Part shown: positions 1-5,942 of the stretch, piece by piece | Position numbering within the stretch: position 1 is the first letter of the stretch | Layout of the letters: each line of letters opens with the position of its first letter | NCBI GenBank assembly: GCA_046537875.1 | Contig: JBKHJZ010000103.1 | Coordinates: 1-11,514 of the forward strand | From: JBKHJZ01 sp046537875 | GTDB taxonomy: Bacteria > Actinomycetota > Acidimicrobiia > Acidimicrobiales > VFJN01 | Direction of reading: 5' to 3' | Length of the DNA: 11,514 nucleotides | Position numbers and translations under genes: made by a program | The notes under the pieces: model-generated | What the model was told of the DNA's origin: nothing | The model's database searches: none | What the model saw: only the letters and a program-made list of their open reading frames with translations

Positions 1-183
1 CGAGAGGAAGGCCACGGCGCCCGACACGGCACCGAACACGTAGAGCACGATGAAGTGCGGGATGGCGAGGAACCACTGCACCAGCGGTCGCCAGCGGTCG
101 AGCTCGGCGGGTCGCTGCACGTCGAGCGTCGCCGGGTAGCCGGTGCCGCGGCGTTCCGGCGGCGGGGAAGCGGTCGGATCCAC
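1..183 (-). CDS. DUF4389 family membrane protein (partial, C-terminus outside the window)
   Basis: Reading the minus strand from a GTG at 183 gives 61 codons that stay open to the window edge. After a Pro-rich tail of about 15 residues comes a segment with GYPATLDVQRP (15-25), RW (30-31) and FLAIPHFIVLY (38-48), which leads into a first membrane helix (about 37-60). The Tyr-Pro ... Arg-Pro ... Arg-Trp ... Ile-Pro-His-Phe order is the start of DUF4389, a family of small actinobacterial membrane proteins of unknown function, often with one or two such domains. The start is well supported: GAGGAAGG sits four bases before GTG, and a TAGCGT hexamer lies about 36 bases upstream. The gene is divergent from the membrane protein at 281. 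Length and C-terminus cannot be seen, and no function can be assigned beyond membrane location. Confidence 0.85.
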   Translation of the reverse strand, partial: MDPTASPPPERRGTGYPATLDVQRPAELDRWRPLVQWFLAIPHFIVLYVFGAVSGAVAFLS

Positions 184-218
184 GGTGCCTTCCTCTGTCG
201 ACGGCGGTGGGCGCCGTG

Positions 219-224
219 ACGCTA
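219..224 (-). promoter_or_regulatory. Candidate -10 element (TAGCGT) for the DUF4389 gene
   Basis: On the minus strand TAGCGT matches the TANNNT form of an actinobacterial -10 box. It would start transcription near 212, giving a leader of about 29 bases that carries the strong GAGGAAGG ribosome site before GTG at 183. No convincing -35 box is visible. The assignment is inferred from motif and spacing only. Confidence 0.4.
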
Positions 225-280
225 GCCCAGCGGGGACCGGGCCCGTCCGTGAGGTCGGCGGGCCGCGCGATCATCGCCAC

Positions 281-1483
281 GTGGTACCGCCTCCCCGGGG
301 TGCCGGGCCCGACAGAGCCCGGCCGGTCGGTGCACCGGGCCGTGTGGCCGCGGTGCGGGCGCAGGCACGGCCGACCCTGCGCCTCGCGGTGCTGTTCGCG
401 GTGGCGGCCGCGGTCGCGGCTGCGGCGTCGCCCTCGACGGGCCGGTGGCTGCCGCTCCACCTGTTCCTCGCCGGCGGCCTGGGACTCGCCATCAGCGCGG
501 CCACGCAACAGTTCGCGGTGACCTGGTCGGCGGGGCCTGCGCCCCCGCGGGTGGCCGCGCAGGCCCAGCGGTGGTCGGTGGCGCTCGGGGCGGCGGGCGT
601 GACCGCGGCCCGGGAGGCCGACCTCCCGTGGGCCGTGCTGGCCGTGGCGGGCGGTGCCTTCATCGCCGGACTCGCCGGCCTGGCGGTGCTGCTGGTGGCG
701 TCCGTCCGGCGGGGCGCCGAGCGACGCTTCGACGTGGCGCTCGGCTGGTACCTCGGTGCGCTCGCCTGCGGGGTGGCGGGCGGCACGATCGGCATCGTGA
801 TCGCAGGCGGTTCGCCGGGCGACCTCCGGGGCGCCCACGTGGTGCTCAACCTGCTGGGGCTGGTGGGCCTGGTGATCGGCGGGACGGTGCCGTTCTTCGT
901 GGCCACCGAGGCCCGCACCCGCATGTCGCCCCGGGCCACCGACCGCCGCCTCACCGCGCTCCTGGCGTGGCAGCTGGCCGCGGTGGCCGTGGCGGCGGGC
1001 GGCCTGGCGTGGGCGCAGCGGTGGGCGGCGGTGACCGGCCTGGTGGCCTACGTGGCCGGCCTGGTGGGGCTGGCGGCCGCGCTCCCGGCGGTCGGGGGCA
1101 GGCAGGTCCGGTGGGCGGGGCCCCGGCTGGTCCAGCTCCTCGCCGGCCTCGCCTGGTGGGTCGGCGCGGTGGCGGCGGCCGCGGTGGCCGCGGCCCGGGG
1201 CCGGACCCCGCTGGCTGGCGACGCGCTGATCGTCCTGGTGGTGGCCGGCTACGCCCAGGTGCTCTGGGGATCCCTCGCCTACCTGCTTCCCGTTCTCCGG
1301 GCGGGCGGGCACCACCGGTTGACCGCCGGCTTCGCCGAGACCCGATCCTGGGTCGCGCTCGTGGCGGCGAACCTGGCCGGCGTGGCCCTCGTGCTCGGCG
1401 AGGGCCGGCTGGCCGCCGTGCTGGTCGGTGTGTGGCTCCTCGACGCGCTCTGGCGGGTGGTGCGCGTCGAGGCGACCGGGTGA
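281..1483 (+). CDS. Polytopic membrane protein with conserved-looking His in helices (NnrS/copper-oxidase membrane-domain-like)
   Basis: This is a very hydrophobic protein of about 400 residues with roughly 10-12 predicted helices separated by short Arg/Pro-rich loops. Numbered from the GTG at 281, notable sites are H60 in LPLHLFLAGGLGLAISAAT, H186 in AHVVLNLLGL followed by GGTVPFF, and H344-H345 in PVLRAGGHHRLTAGF after YLLPVL. Intramembrane His in such positions recalls heme- or copper-linked membrane domains (NnrS-like proteins, or the N-terminal membrane part of actinobacterial multicopper oxidases). That comparison is from memory and is inference. No cupredoxin domain follows, so if it is related it stands alone. 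The start is uncertain: the frame is open from 143, which overlaps the divergent gene; GTG codons at 281, 344 and 353 are candidates and none has a clear ribosome site. The first helix starts after about residue 30, so a start at 344 is equally possible. Confidence 0.75.
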   Translation: MVPPPRGAGPDRARPVGAPGRVAAVRAQARPTLRLAVLFAVAAAVAAAASPSTGRWLPLHLFLAGGLGLAISAATQQFAVTWSAGPAPPRVAAQAQRWSVALGAAGVTAAREADLPWAVLAVAGGAFIAGLAGLAVLLVASVRRGAERRFDVALGWYLGALACGVAGGTIGIVIAGGSPGDLRGAHVVLNLLGLVGLVIGGTVPFFVATEARTRMSPRATDRRLTALLAWQLAAVAVAAGGLAWAQRWAAVTGLVAYVAGLVGLAAALPAVGGRQVRWAGPRLVQLLAGLAWWVGAVAAAAVAAARGRTPLAGDALIVLVVAGYAQVLWGSLAYLLPVLRAGGHHRLTAGFAETRSWVALVAANLAGVALVLGEGRLAAVLVGVWLLDALWRVVRVEATG

Positions 1484-1555
1484 CGCCCGCGGGAACGGGC
1501 CGGCCGGGCGGCGGGGCTCCCGGCCCCACCGGTAGCGCTCTGCCACGGAACCGCC

Positions 1556-1561
1556 TAGACA
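1556..1561 (+). promoter_or_regulatory. Candidate -10 element (TAGACA) placing the start codon at +1
   Basis: TAGACA ends exactly six bases before the ATG at 1568, the same spacing as the two TANNNT boxes in the 7886-8009 divergent region. The last base departs from the TANNNT consensus. There is no Shine-Dalgarno sequence before the ATG, which fits a leaderless mRNA. The call rests on spacing and on the parallel with the other two sites. Confidence 0.35.
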
Positions 1562-1567
1562 CGGGGC

Positions 1568-2182
1568 ATGGGCTTCTACGAGCGGACCATCCTCCCCCGG
1601 ATCGTCGACCTGACGTGCGGTACGGGTCAGATCGCCAAGCTGCGCGCCCGCATCACCGAGGGGCTCGCCGGCGATGTCGTGGAGGTGGGGTTCGGGTCGG
1701 GCCACAACGTGCCGCACTACCCCGACGACATCCGCCGCGTGCTGGCGGTGGACCCGTCGGGCACCGCGCGCAGGCTGGCCGGGCGGCGCCTCGCCGACTC
1801 CCCGATCCCCGTCGAGTTCGTCGGCCGGGACGGCGAGGAGCTTCCGATCGCCGACGAGTCGGTCGACGCCGCCCTCAGCACGTTCACCTTCTGCACGATC
1901 CCCCACGTCGACCGTGCCCTCGCCGAGCTGCGGCGGGTGCTGCGGCCGGGCGGCGCCCTCCACTTCCTCGAGCACGGGCTCTCACCCGATCCCAAGGTCG
2001 CTGCCTGGCAGCACCGCCTCACCCCGATCCAGAAGCGCATCGGCGGCGGGTGCCACCTCGACCGCCCGATCGACCGGCTGCTCGCCGACGCGGGCCTGCG
2101 GGTGGACGACGTGCGCCACTACTACCTCAAGGGCCCCAAGGCGTTCGGCTACATGTACGAGGGCGTGGCCCACAAGGCCTGA
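1568..2182 (+). CDS. Class I SAM-dependent methyltransferase, METTL7 (thiol methyltransferase)-like
   Basis: A 204-residue single-domain methyltransferase. Motif I is VVEVGFGSGHN (37-47), the acidic residue that would hold the SAM ribose is D62 in VLAVDPS, and the post-II/III region is LPIADESVDAALSTFTFC (92-109). LRRVLRPGGALHFLEHG (121-137) is the usual 'RvLrPGG' strand with a following EH. The C-terminal part, with a Trp-Gln (147-148), GGGCHLDRP (159-167) and a final MYEGVAHK, resembles the METTL7/TMT1 group, whose human members methylate alkyl thiols. Many bacterial relatives have no known substrate. Unlike human METTL7 it has no N-terminal membrane anchor; it starts directly with GFYERTILPRIVD, so it is probably cytosolic. 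The ATG at 1568 has no ribosome site, but a TAGACA box six bases upstream suggests a leaderless start. It is followed by the epimerase-like gene after 40 bases. Confidence 0.88.
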   Translation: MGFYERTILPRIVDLTCGTGQIAKLRARITEGLAGDVVEVGFGSGHNVPHYPDDIRRVLAVDPSGTARRLAGRRLADSPIPVEFVGRDGEELPIADESVDAALSTFTFCTIPHVDRALAELRRVLRPGGALHFLEHGLSPDPKVAAWQHRLTPIQKRIGGGCHLDRPIDRLLADAGLRVDDVRHYYLKGPKAFGYMYEGVAHKA

Positions 2183-2222
2183 GGGCGGTGGCCCACGAGG
2201 TCCGACAGCGGAGGTGTCGACG

Positions 2223-3149
2223 GTGAAGGTCTTCGTCACGGGAGGAACGGGTGCCATCGGCCGCCCCACGCTCCCCCTGCTGGTGGCGGCCGGCCACGAC
2301 GTGACCGCGGTGGCGCGCAGCGCGAAGAAGCGGGCCCAGGTCGACGCCGCCGGCGCCGCGAGCGTCGAGGTCGACCTGTTCGACCCGGGCGCGGTCGAGC
2401 GGGCCGTCGACGGGCACGACGCCGTGGTCAACCTGGCCACCAACATCCCGCCGGTCACCCGCGCGACCCGGGCCTCGGCCTGGGAGGTCAACGACCGCCT
2501 GCGGCGCGAGGCGTCCCGCAACCTGGTCGACGCCGCCTTGGAGGGCGGTGCCTCGCGCATCGTGCAGGAGTCGATCACGTTCTCGTACCCCGACAGCGGC
2601 GACCGGTGGATCGACGCCGAGTCGGCGACACCGGCCCCGAGCGCCGTGGTCGCCAGCGCGCTCGAGGCCGAGGCGAACGTCGAGCGGTTCACGGCGGCCG
2701 GCCGGACCGGGCTGGTGCTGCGCTTCGGCACCTTCTACGGGCCCGGCCTCCATCACACCACGACGTTCCTGCGCTGGGCGCGGCGCGGTGTCGTGTACTC
2801 GGGAGGCGACCCCGACGGCTACATGTCGTCGATCCACGTGGACGACGCGGCCGCCGCGGTGGTGGCTGCGTTCGACGCCCCGCCCGGCGTCTACGACGTG
2901 GTCGACGACGAGCCGGTGACTCGACGTGAGTACGCCGCCATCCTGGCGCAGGCCGCCGGCCGCTCCCGCTACGTCGTGGCGCCCGGACGCCTGGCGCGCG
3001 TCGGTGGTCGCACCATCGAGGCGATCCTCCGGTCGCAGCGGGTGTCGAACCGGCGGTTCCGCGAGGCGACCGGGTGGCAGCCCCGGTGGCGCAGCGTGCG
3101 CGAGGGGCTGCCGGCGGTGGCCGCGTCTGGGGAGGCGTCCGATGGCTGA
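2223..3149 (+). CDS. Atypical extended SDR / NAD-dependent epimerase-like protein
   Basis: A 308-residue Rossmann-fold protein. The N-terminal dinucleotide loop is FVTGGTGAIG (4-13), followed by a basic patch RSAKKR (32-37) where the NADP phosphate would bind, an acidic VDLFDPGAVE (50-59) and NLATN (70-74). The usual extended-SDR catalytic Tyr-x-x-x-Lys is not visible: the aligned segment SAVVASALEAE (140-150) has Val142 and Ala146 at those places. HVDDAAAAVV (205-214) and a C-terminal SNRRFREATGWQPRW (275-289) are typical of epimerase-like proteins. It may therefore bind NAD(P) with a different catalytic mechanism or act as a reductase of the atypical SDR type; the substrate is unknown. The GTG at 2223 is chosen because GGAGG lies eight bases upstream; an in-frame GTG at 2214 overlaps that site. 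Its last eight bases overlap the next gene, so the two are translationally coupled. Confidence 0.88.
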   Translation: MKVFVTGGTGAIGRPTLPLLVAAGHDVTAVARSAKKRAQVDAAGAASVEVDLFDPGAVERAVDGHDAVVNLATNIPPVTRATRASAWEVNDRLRREASRNLVDAALEGGASRIVQESITFSYPDSGDRWIDAESATPAPSAVVASALEAEANVERFTAAGRTGLVLRFGTFYGPGLHHTTTFLRWARRGVVYSGGDPDGYMSSIHVDDAAAAVVAAFDAPPGVYDVVDDEPVTRREYAAILAQAAGRSRYVVAPGRLARVGGRTIEAILRSQRVSNRRFREATGWQPRWRSVREGLPAVAASGEASDG

Positions 3150-3618
3150 TCGGGGCCGGGTGCTGTGGGCGGCGCTCGCGGCGCTCGTGGTCAGCGGGGC
3201 GGTGGTCGGCGCGTGGGCGGCGTTCTGGCCGCGGTCGTTCTACGACGGCTTCCCCGGCGGTGGCCGGGTCTGGGTGGCCGCCGACGGCCCCTACAACGAG
3301 CACCTCGTGCGCGACGTCGGCGCGCTCAACCTGGCGCTGACGGCGGTCACGGTGGTCGCGCTGGTCACGCTGGCTCGGGCGGTGATGGTGGCGGCAGCCG
3401 TCGGCTGGCTCGCGTACCAGCTGCCGCACTTCGTGTACCACGCGCGTCACCTCGACCTCTACGGCACGACCGACCAGGTGGCGTCGATGGCCAGCCTCGC
3501 CCTCGGCGTGGCGCTGCCGCTGCTGATCCTGGCGCTGGTGCCCCGGGGCCGGCCTTCCGAGACGGTCGAGCCTCGGCCCCGGGCCGGGGCCCTCCCCGGG
3601 TCACCGCCCGACATCTGA
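3142..3618 (+). CDS. Conserved hypothetical four-helix membrane protein
   Basis: A 158-residue protein with four likely helices, near residues 8-28, 60-77, 79-98 and 114-133, and a hydrophilic Pro/Arg-rich tail. The loop between helices 1 and 2 carries WPRSFYDGFPGGGR (29-42) and DGPYNEHLVRDVGALNLAL (48-66), and helix 3 ends with LPHFVYHARH (94-103). I recognise this Phe-Pro-Gly-Gly-Gly ... Tyr-Asn-Glu-His ... Pro-His pattern from uncharacterised actinobacterial membrane proteins, but no function is known to me. The clustered His, Glu and Tyr near the membrane surface could bind a metal or a small ligand; that is speculation. The ATG at 3142 has GGGGAGG about six bases upstream and overlaps the end of the epimerase-like gene by eight bases. 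Its stop codon lies inside the inverted repeat at 3615-3629. Confidence 0.85.
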   Translation: MADRGRVLWAALAALVVSGAVVGAWAAFWPRSFYDGFPGGGRVWVAADGPYNEHLVRDVGALNLALTAVTVVALVTLARAVMVAAAVGWLAYQLPHFVYHARHLDLYGTTDQVASMASLALGVALPLLILALVPRGRPSETVEPRPRAGALPGSPPDI

Positions 3619-3629
3619 CGGTGCGTCAG
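3615..3629 (+). promoter_or_regulatory. Inverted repeat CTGACG-GTG-CGTCAG, candidate operator of the acyl-CoA dehydrogenase operon
   Basis: Two perfect 6-base arms are separated by three bases. The repeat starts four bases upstream of a TAGGCT -10-like box and 34 bases before the GTG of the first acyl-CoA dehydrogenase. A short symmetric site with its edge against the promoter fits a homodimeric repressor such as a TetR-family regulator of acyl-CoA genes, which often control such operons in actinobacteria. No regulator gene is in the window, so the partner is unknown. The site also covers the stop codon of the upstream gene. Confidence 0.5.
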
Positions 3630-3632
3630 GTC

Positions 3633-3638
3633 TAGGCT
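3633..3638 (+). promoter_or_regulatory. Candidate -10 element (TAGGCT) of the acyl-CoA dehydrogenase operon
   Basis: TAGGCT fits TANNNT. Transcription would start near 3645, within the 16-bp palindrome 3637-3652, leaving a leader of about 18 bases that contains a GGGAG ribosome site before GTG 3663. No clear -35 box is present. Confidence 0.4.
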
Positions 3639-3652
3639 CGACGGCCGTCGAG
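3637..3652 (+). repeat. Perfect 16-bp palindrome at the operon's likely transcription start
   Basis: CTCGACGGCCGTCGAG is its own reverse complement over all 16 bases. It starts within the last two bases of the TAGGCT box and covers the inferred transcription start. It could be a second operator half-site pair or, with no loop, a dyad recognised as DNA; as RNA it would have to open a few central bases to fold. In GC-rich DNA 16-base perfect dyads are uncommon but not impossible by chance. Confidence 0.45.
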
Positions 3653-3662
3653 GGAGCGGGTC

Positions 3663-4856
3663 GTGAGGCTGAAGGAGACACCGGAGGAGCAGGCGTTCCG
3701 GCACGAGGTGCGGTCGTGGCTCGAAGAGGTCCTGCCCACCCTGCCGCCACCACCGGCCTTCGACGACTGGCCGGCGAAGCGGGCCTACGACACGGGCTGG
3801 CAGCGGCGGCTCCACGACGCCGGCTACGCCGGCATCTCGTGGCCGAAGGAGTACGGCGGCCGGGGCGCCACGCCGTCGGAGGAGCTGATCTTCCTCGAGG
3901 AGACCGAGCGGGCCGGCGCCCCCTACGTCGGGGCCAACTTCGTGTCGACGCTGCACGCCGGTCCCACCATCGCGGCCGAGGGCACACCCGAGCAGCGGGC
4001 CCGGTACCTGCCGCCGATCCTGCGGGGCGAGCACGTGTGGTGCCAGGGGTTCTCCGAGCCGGAGGCGGGATCCGACCTGGCGTCGCTGCGCACCCGGGCG
4101 GTGCGCGACGGCGACCACTACGTGGTCACCGGCCAGAAGGTCTGGACCTCGCACGCGCAGATCGCCGACTACTGCGAGCTGCTCGTCCGCACCGACCCCG
4201 ATGCGCCCAAGCATCGCGGCATCACCTGGCTGGTCATGCCGATGGACCTGCCCGGCATCGAGGTGCGACCGATGCGGACGCTGACCGGCGCAAGCGAGTT
4301 CAGCGAGATGTTCCTCGACGAGGTGCGCATCCCGGTCGACAACGTGGTCGGCGCCGAGAACGACGGCTGGCGCGTCGCGATGGTGACGTTCGGGTTCGAA
4401 CGCGGCACCGCCTTCGTCAGCGAGCTGCTGGGCTCGATGCGGCTGATCACCGACCTGGTGGAGATCGCCCGGAAGGCGCCGCGCGGGGCCGGGACCGCCT
4501 GGGACGACGCGGGCATCCGCCGCGAGCTGGCCACCGTCGCCGCCGAGCTCGACGCCGAGTGGGCGCTCACCAGGCGCAACGTGTCGCGGGCGGCACGCGA
4601 GGGCAACGTCGGCGTGGGGGGATCGGTCTTCAAGCTGGCCTACCACGAGACCCGGGAGCGCATGGGCGACGTCGCCCTCCGGGTGCTGGGCCGGGCGCGC
4701 CTGGCGCTCGACGACCCCGCCGGCCAGTCGGCCCGCGGCCTCGACCACGTGCACGAGCGGCTCTACGCGCTGTCGCTCTCGATCGCGGCCGGCACGGCCC
4801 AGATCCAGCGGAACATCGTGGGCGAGCGCCTGCTCGGCCTGCCCAAGGAGCGCTGA
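3663..4856 (+). CDS. Acyl-CoA dehydrogenase, catalytic (alpha-like) subunit
   Basis: A 397-residue flavoprotein of normal family length that would oxidise an acyl-CoA to the 2-enoyl-CoA, passing electrons to ETF. The N-terminal helical domain has SWPKEYGGRG (59-68). The FAD/substrate strand domain has QGFSEPEAGSDLASLRTRA (128-146) and TGQKVWTSHA (156-165). The C-terminal helical domain ends with AAGTAQIQRNIVGERLLGLP (375-394). The Glu used by medium-chain enzymes just before the 'GT' is Ala376 here. Glu246 in GFERGTAF lies where isovaleryl- and long-chain-type enzymes, and FadE26-like actinobacterial subunits, keep theirs, so E246 is the likely base. The next gene, 19 bases downstream, encodes a short partner, suggesting an alpha2-beta2 enzyme like the mycobacterial FadE26/27 or FadE28/29 pairs. 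The substrate is not deducible. The GTG at 3663 has GGGAG about eight bases upstream. Confidence 0.95.
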   Translation: MRLKETPEEQAFRHEVRSWLEEVLPTLPPPPAFDDWPAKRAYDTGWQRRLHDAGYAGISWPKEYGGRGATPSEELIFLEETERAGAPYVGANFVSTLHAGPTIAAEGTPEQRARYLPPILRGEHVWCQGFSEPEAGSDLASLRTRAVRDGDHYVVTGQKVWTSHAQIADYCELLVRTDPDAPKHRGITWLVMPMDLPGIEVRPMRTLTGASEFSEMFLDEVRIPVDNVVGAENDGWRVAMVTFGFERGTAFVSELLGSMRLITDLVEIARKAPRGAGTAWDDAGIRRELATVAAELDAEWALTRRNVSRAAREGNVGVGGSVFKLAYHETRERMGDVALRVLGRARLALDDPAGQSARGLDHVHERLYALSLSIAAGTAQIQRNIVGERLLGLPKER

Positions 4857-4875
4857 GGGGACGGGGAGCGTCGCG

Positions 4876-5877
4876 ATGGACTTCGAGCTGACCGACGACC
4901 AGCTGGCCCTCCGGGACGGGCTGCGGCGCTTCCTGGACGACCGGGTGACGCCGGAGGCCCGCCGCGCCATCGGCGAGAGGCCCGGGGCGGTGGATCGCGA
5001 CCTGTGGCGCGACCTCGGGGGCATCGGGGTGTTCGCGGTGACGGTGCCCGAGGAGCACGGCGGCGCCGGGCTGGGCATGGCCGAGGCCACGATCGTGTTC
5101 GAGGAGCTCGGCCGGGTTGCGGCGCCCGGCCCGCTCGTGGGGACGTTCCTGACCGCCGGCCTGCGCTCCGAGCTGCCGGATCTCGCGGCACGGGCAGCGG
5201 CCGGCGATGCGGTCGTCGGCCTGACCCCGGCCGGGGACCCCGCCTACGTCGAGCACGTGGCGGCGCTGGACGGCCTGCTGGTGGTGGGCGAGGCCGCCGT
5301 CACGCTCGCCGGGCCACCCCGGGGCTCGCGGCCGGTCGAGCGCCCGCTCGATCCCCTGACGCCCGTGGACCTCGTGGACGCTCTGCCGTCGGGACGGCCG
5401 ATCGGTGGGGCGCCGCTGGCCGCCCGGCTCGGCACGTCCGGTGAGCTGCTGGCGGCGGCGCTCCAGGTAGGCCTGGCCGACGCGGCCGTGTCGCTCGCCA
5501 CCGCGCACGCCGCCACCCGGCGGCAGTTCGGCCGGGTGATCGGCGGCTTCCAGGCGGTCAAGCATCTCCTGGCGGATGCCCGCGTGGGCGTGGAGGTGGC
5601 TCGCGCTGCGGCGCAGGCCGCCGGTGTCGAGCTCGACGACGCGAGCGCCGGCGGTGGTGGCGCCCCGCCCGTCCGGGCGCGGCGAGCCGTGGACGCCGCC
5701 CGGATCGTGGCCTCCCGGGCCGCCGACCGGGCGACCCGCACCTGCGTGCAGGTGCACGGGGGCACGGGCTTCACGTGGGAGCACGACGCCCACCTCCTCC
5801 TCAAGCGGGCGCTCGTGCTCGACGTGGGCGTGGGGTCGGTGGACCAGGCGACGGAGTCGCTGGCAGCTGCGCTCTGA
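4876..5877 (+). CDS. Acyl-CoA dehydrogenase, short (beta-like) subunit
   Basis: A 333-residue acyl-CoA dehydrogenase homologue, shorter than the usual ~380. VPEEHGGAGLGMAEA (57-71) is the N-terminal domain signature. The middle domain is reduced: the 'SEP..GSD' and 'G.K.W..' flavin strands are not recognisable, replaced by a degenerate stretch (about 110-185). The C-terminal helical domain keeps RQFGRVIGGFQAVKHLLAD (216-234) and VQVHGGTGFTWEHDAH (291-306), then stops before the 'EGT..IQR' segment. This pattern fits the non-catalytic beta chain of heteromeric actinobacterial acyl-CoA dehydrogenases, which helps hold FAD at the alpha-beta interface. No glutamate sits cleanly at the helix-G catalytic place, though E190 is within one residue by eye. 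The ATG at 4876 has GGGGAG about seven bases upstream. Only 19 bases separate it from the alpha gene, so one operon is likely. Confidence 0.93.
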   Translation: MDFELTDDQLALRDGLRRFLDDRVTPEARRAIGERPGAVDRDLWRDLGGIGVFAVTVPEEHGGAGLGMAEATIVFEELGRVAAPGPLVGTFLTAGLRSELPDLAARAAAGDAVVGLTPAGDPAYVEHVAALDGLLVVGEAAVTLAGPPRGSRPVERPLDPLTPVDLVDALPSGRPIGGAPLAARLGTSGELLAAALQVGLADAAVSLATAHAATRRQFGRVIGGFQAVKHLLADARVGVEVARAAAQAAGVELDDASAGGGGAPPVRARRAVDAARIVASRAADRATRTCVQVHGGTGFTWEHDAHLLLKRALVLDVGVGSVDQATESLAAAL

Positions 5878-5893
5878 GCGCGGCCGTTGGTCG

Positions 5894-5899
5894 TAGCAT
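5894..5899 (+). promoter_or_regulatory. Candidate -10 element (TAGCAT) for the AI-2E family gene
   Basis: TAGCAT matches TANNNT and lies in the 65-base gap after the acyl-CoA dehydrogenase operon. The start would be near 5906, giving a leader of about 37 bases with GGAGGA before GTG 5943. The leader begins with a dyad, GCGCCG-TG-CGGCGC (5908-5921), which could be an operator or chance GC-rich symmetry. The same hexamer is used, on the other strand, before the PAC2 gene. Confidence 0.42.
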
Positions 5900-5942
5900 C
5901 CCCGTGGGCGCCGTGCGGCGCACCTCGACGACCGGAGGAACC

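Noticed and set aside
1513..1527. GGGGC-TCCCG-GCCCC stem in the gap after the membrane protein
   Set aside because: Five GC pairs in a GC-rich spacer are expected by chance and no T-tract follows, so I do not call a terminator.
445..2226. A 593-codon plus-strand frame through the membrane protein and methyltransferase genes
   Set aside because: It is almost all Arg, Gly, Pro and Ala with no domain; it is the out-of-frame shadow that high GC content produces under the two real genes.
5908..5921. GCGCCG-TG-CGGCGC as an RNA hairpin or riboswitch element
   Set aside because: A two-base loop cannot form a stable hairpin as drawn and the leader is too short for a riboswitch; it is mentioned only as a dyad near the promoter.
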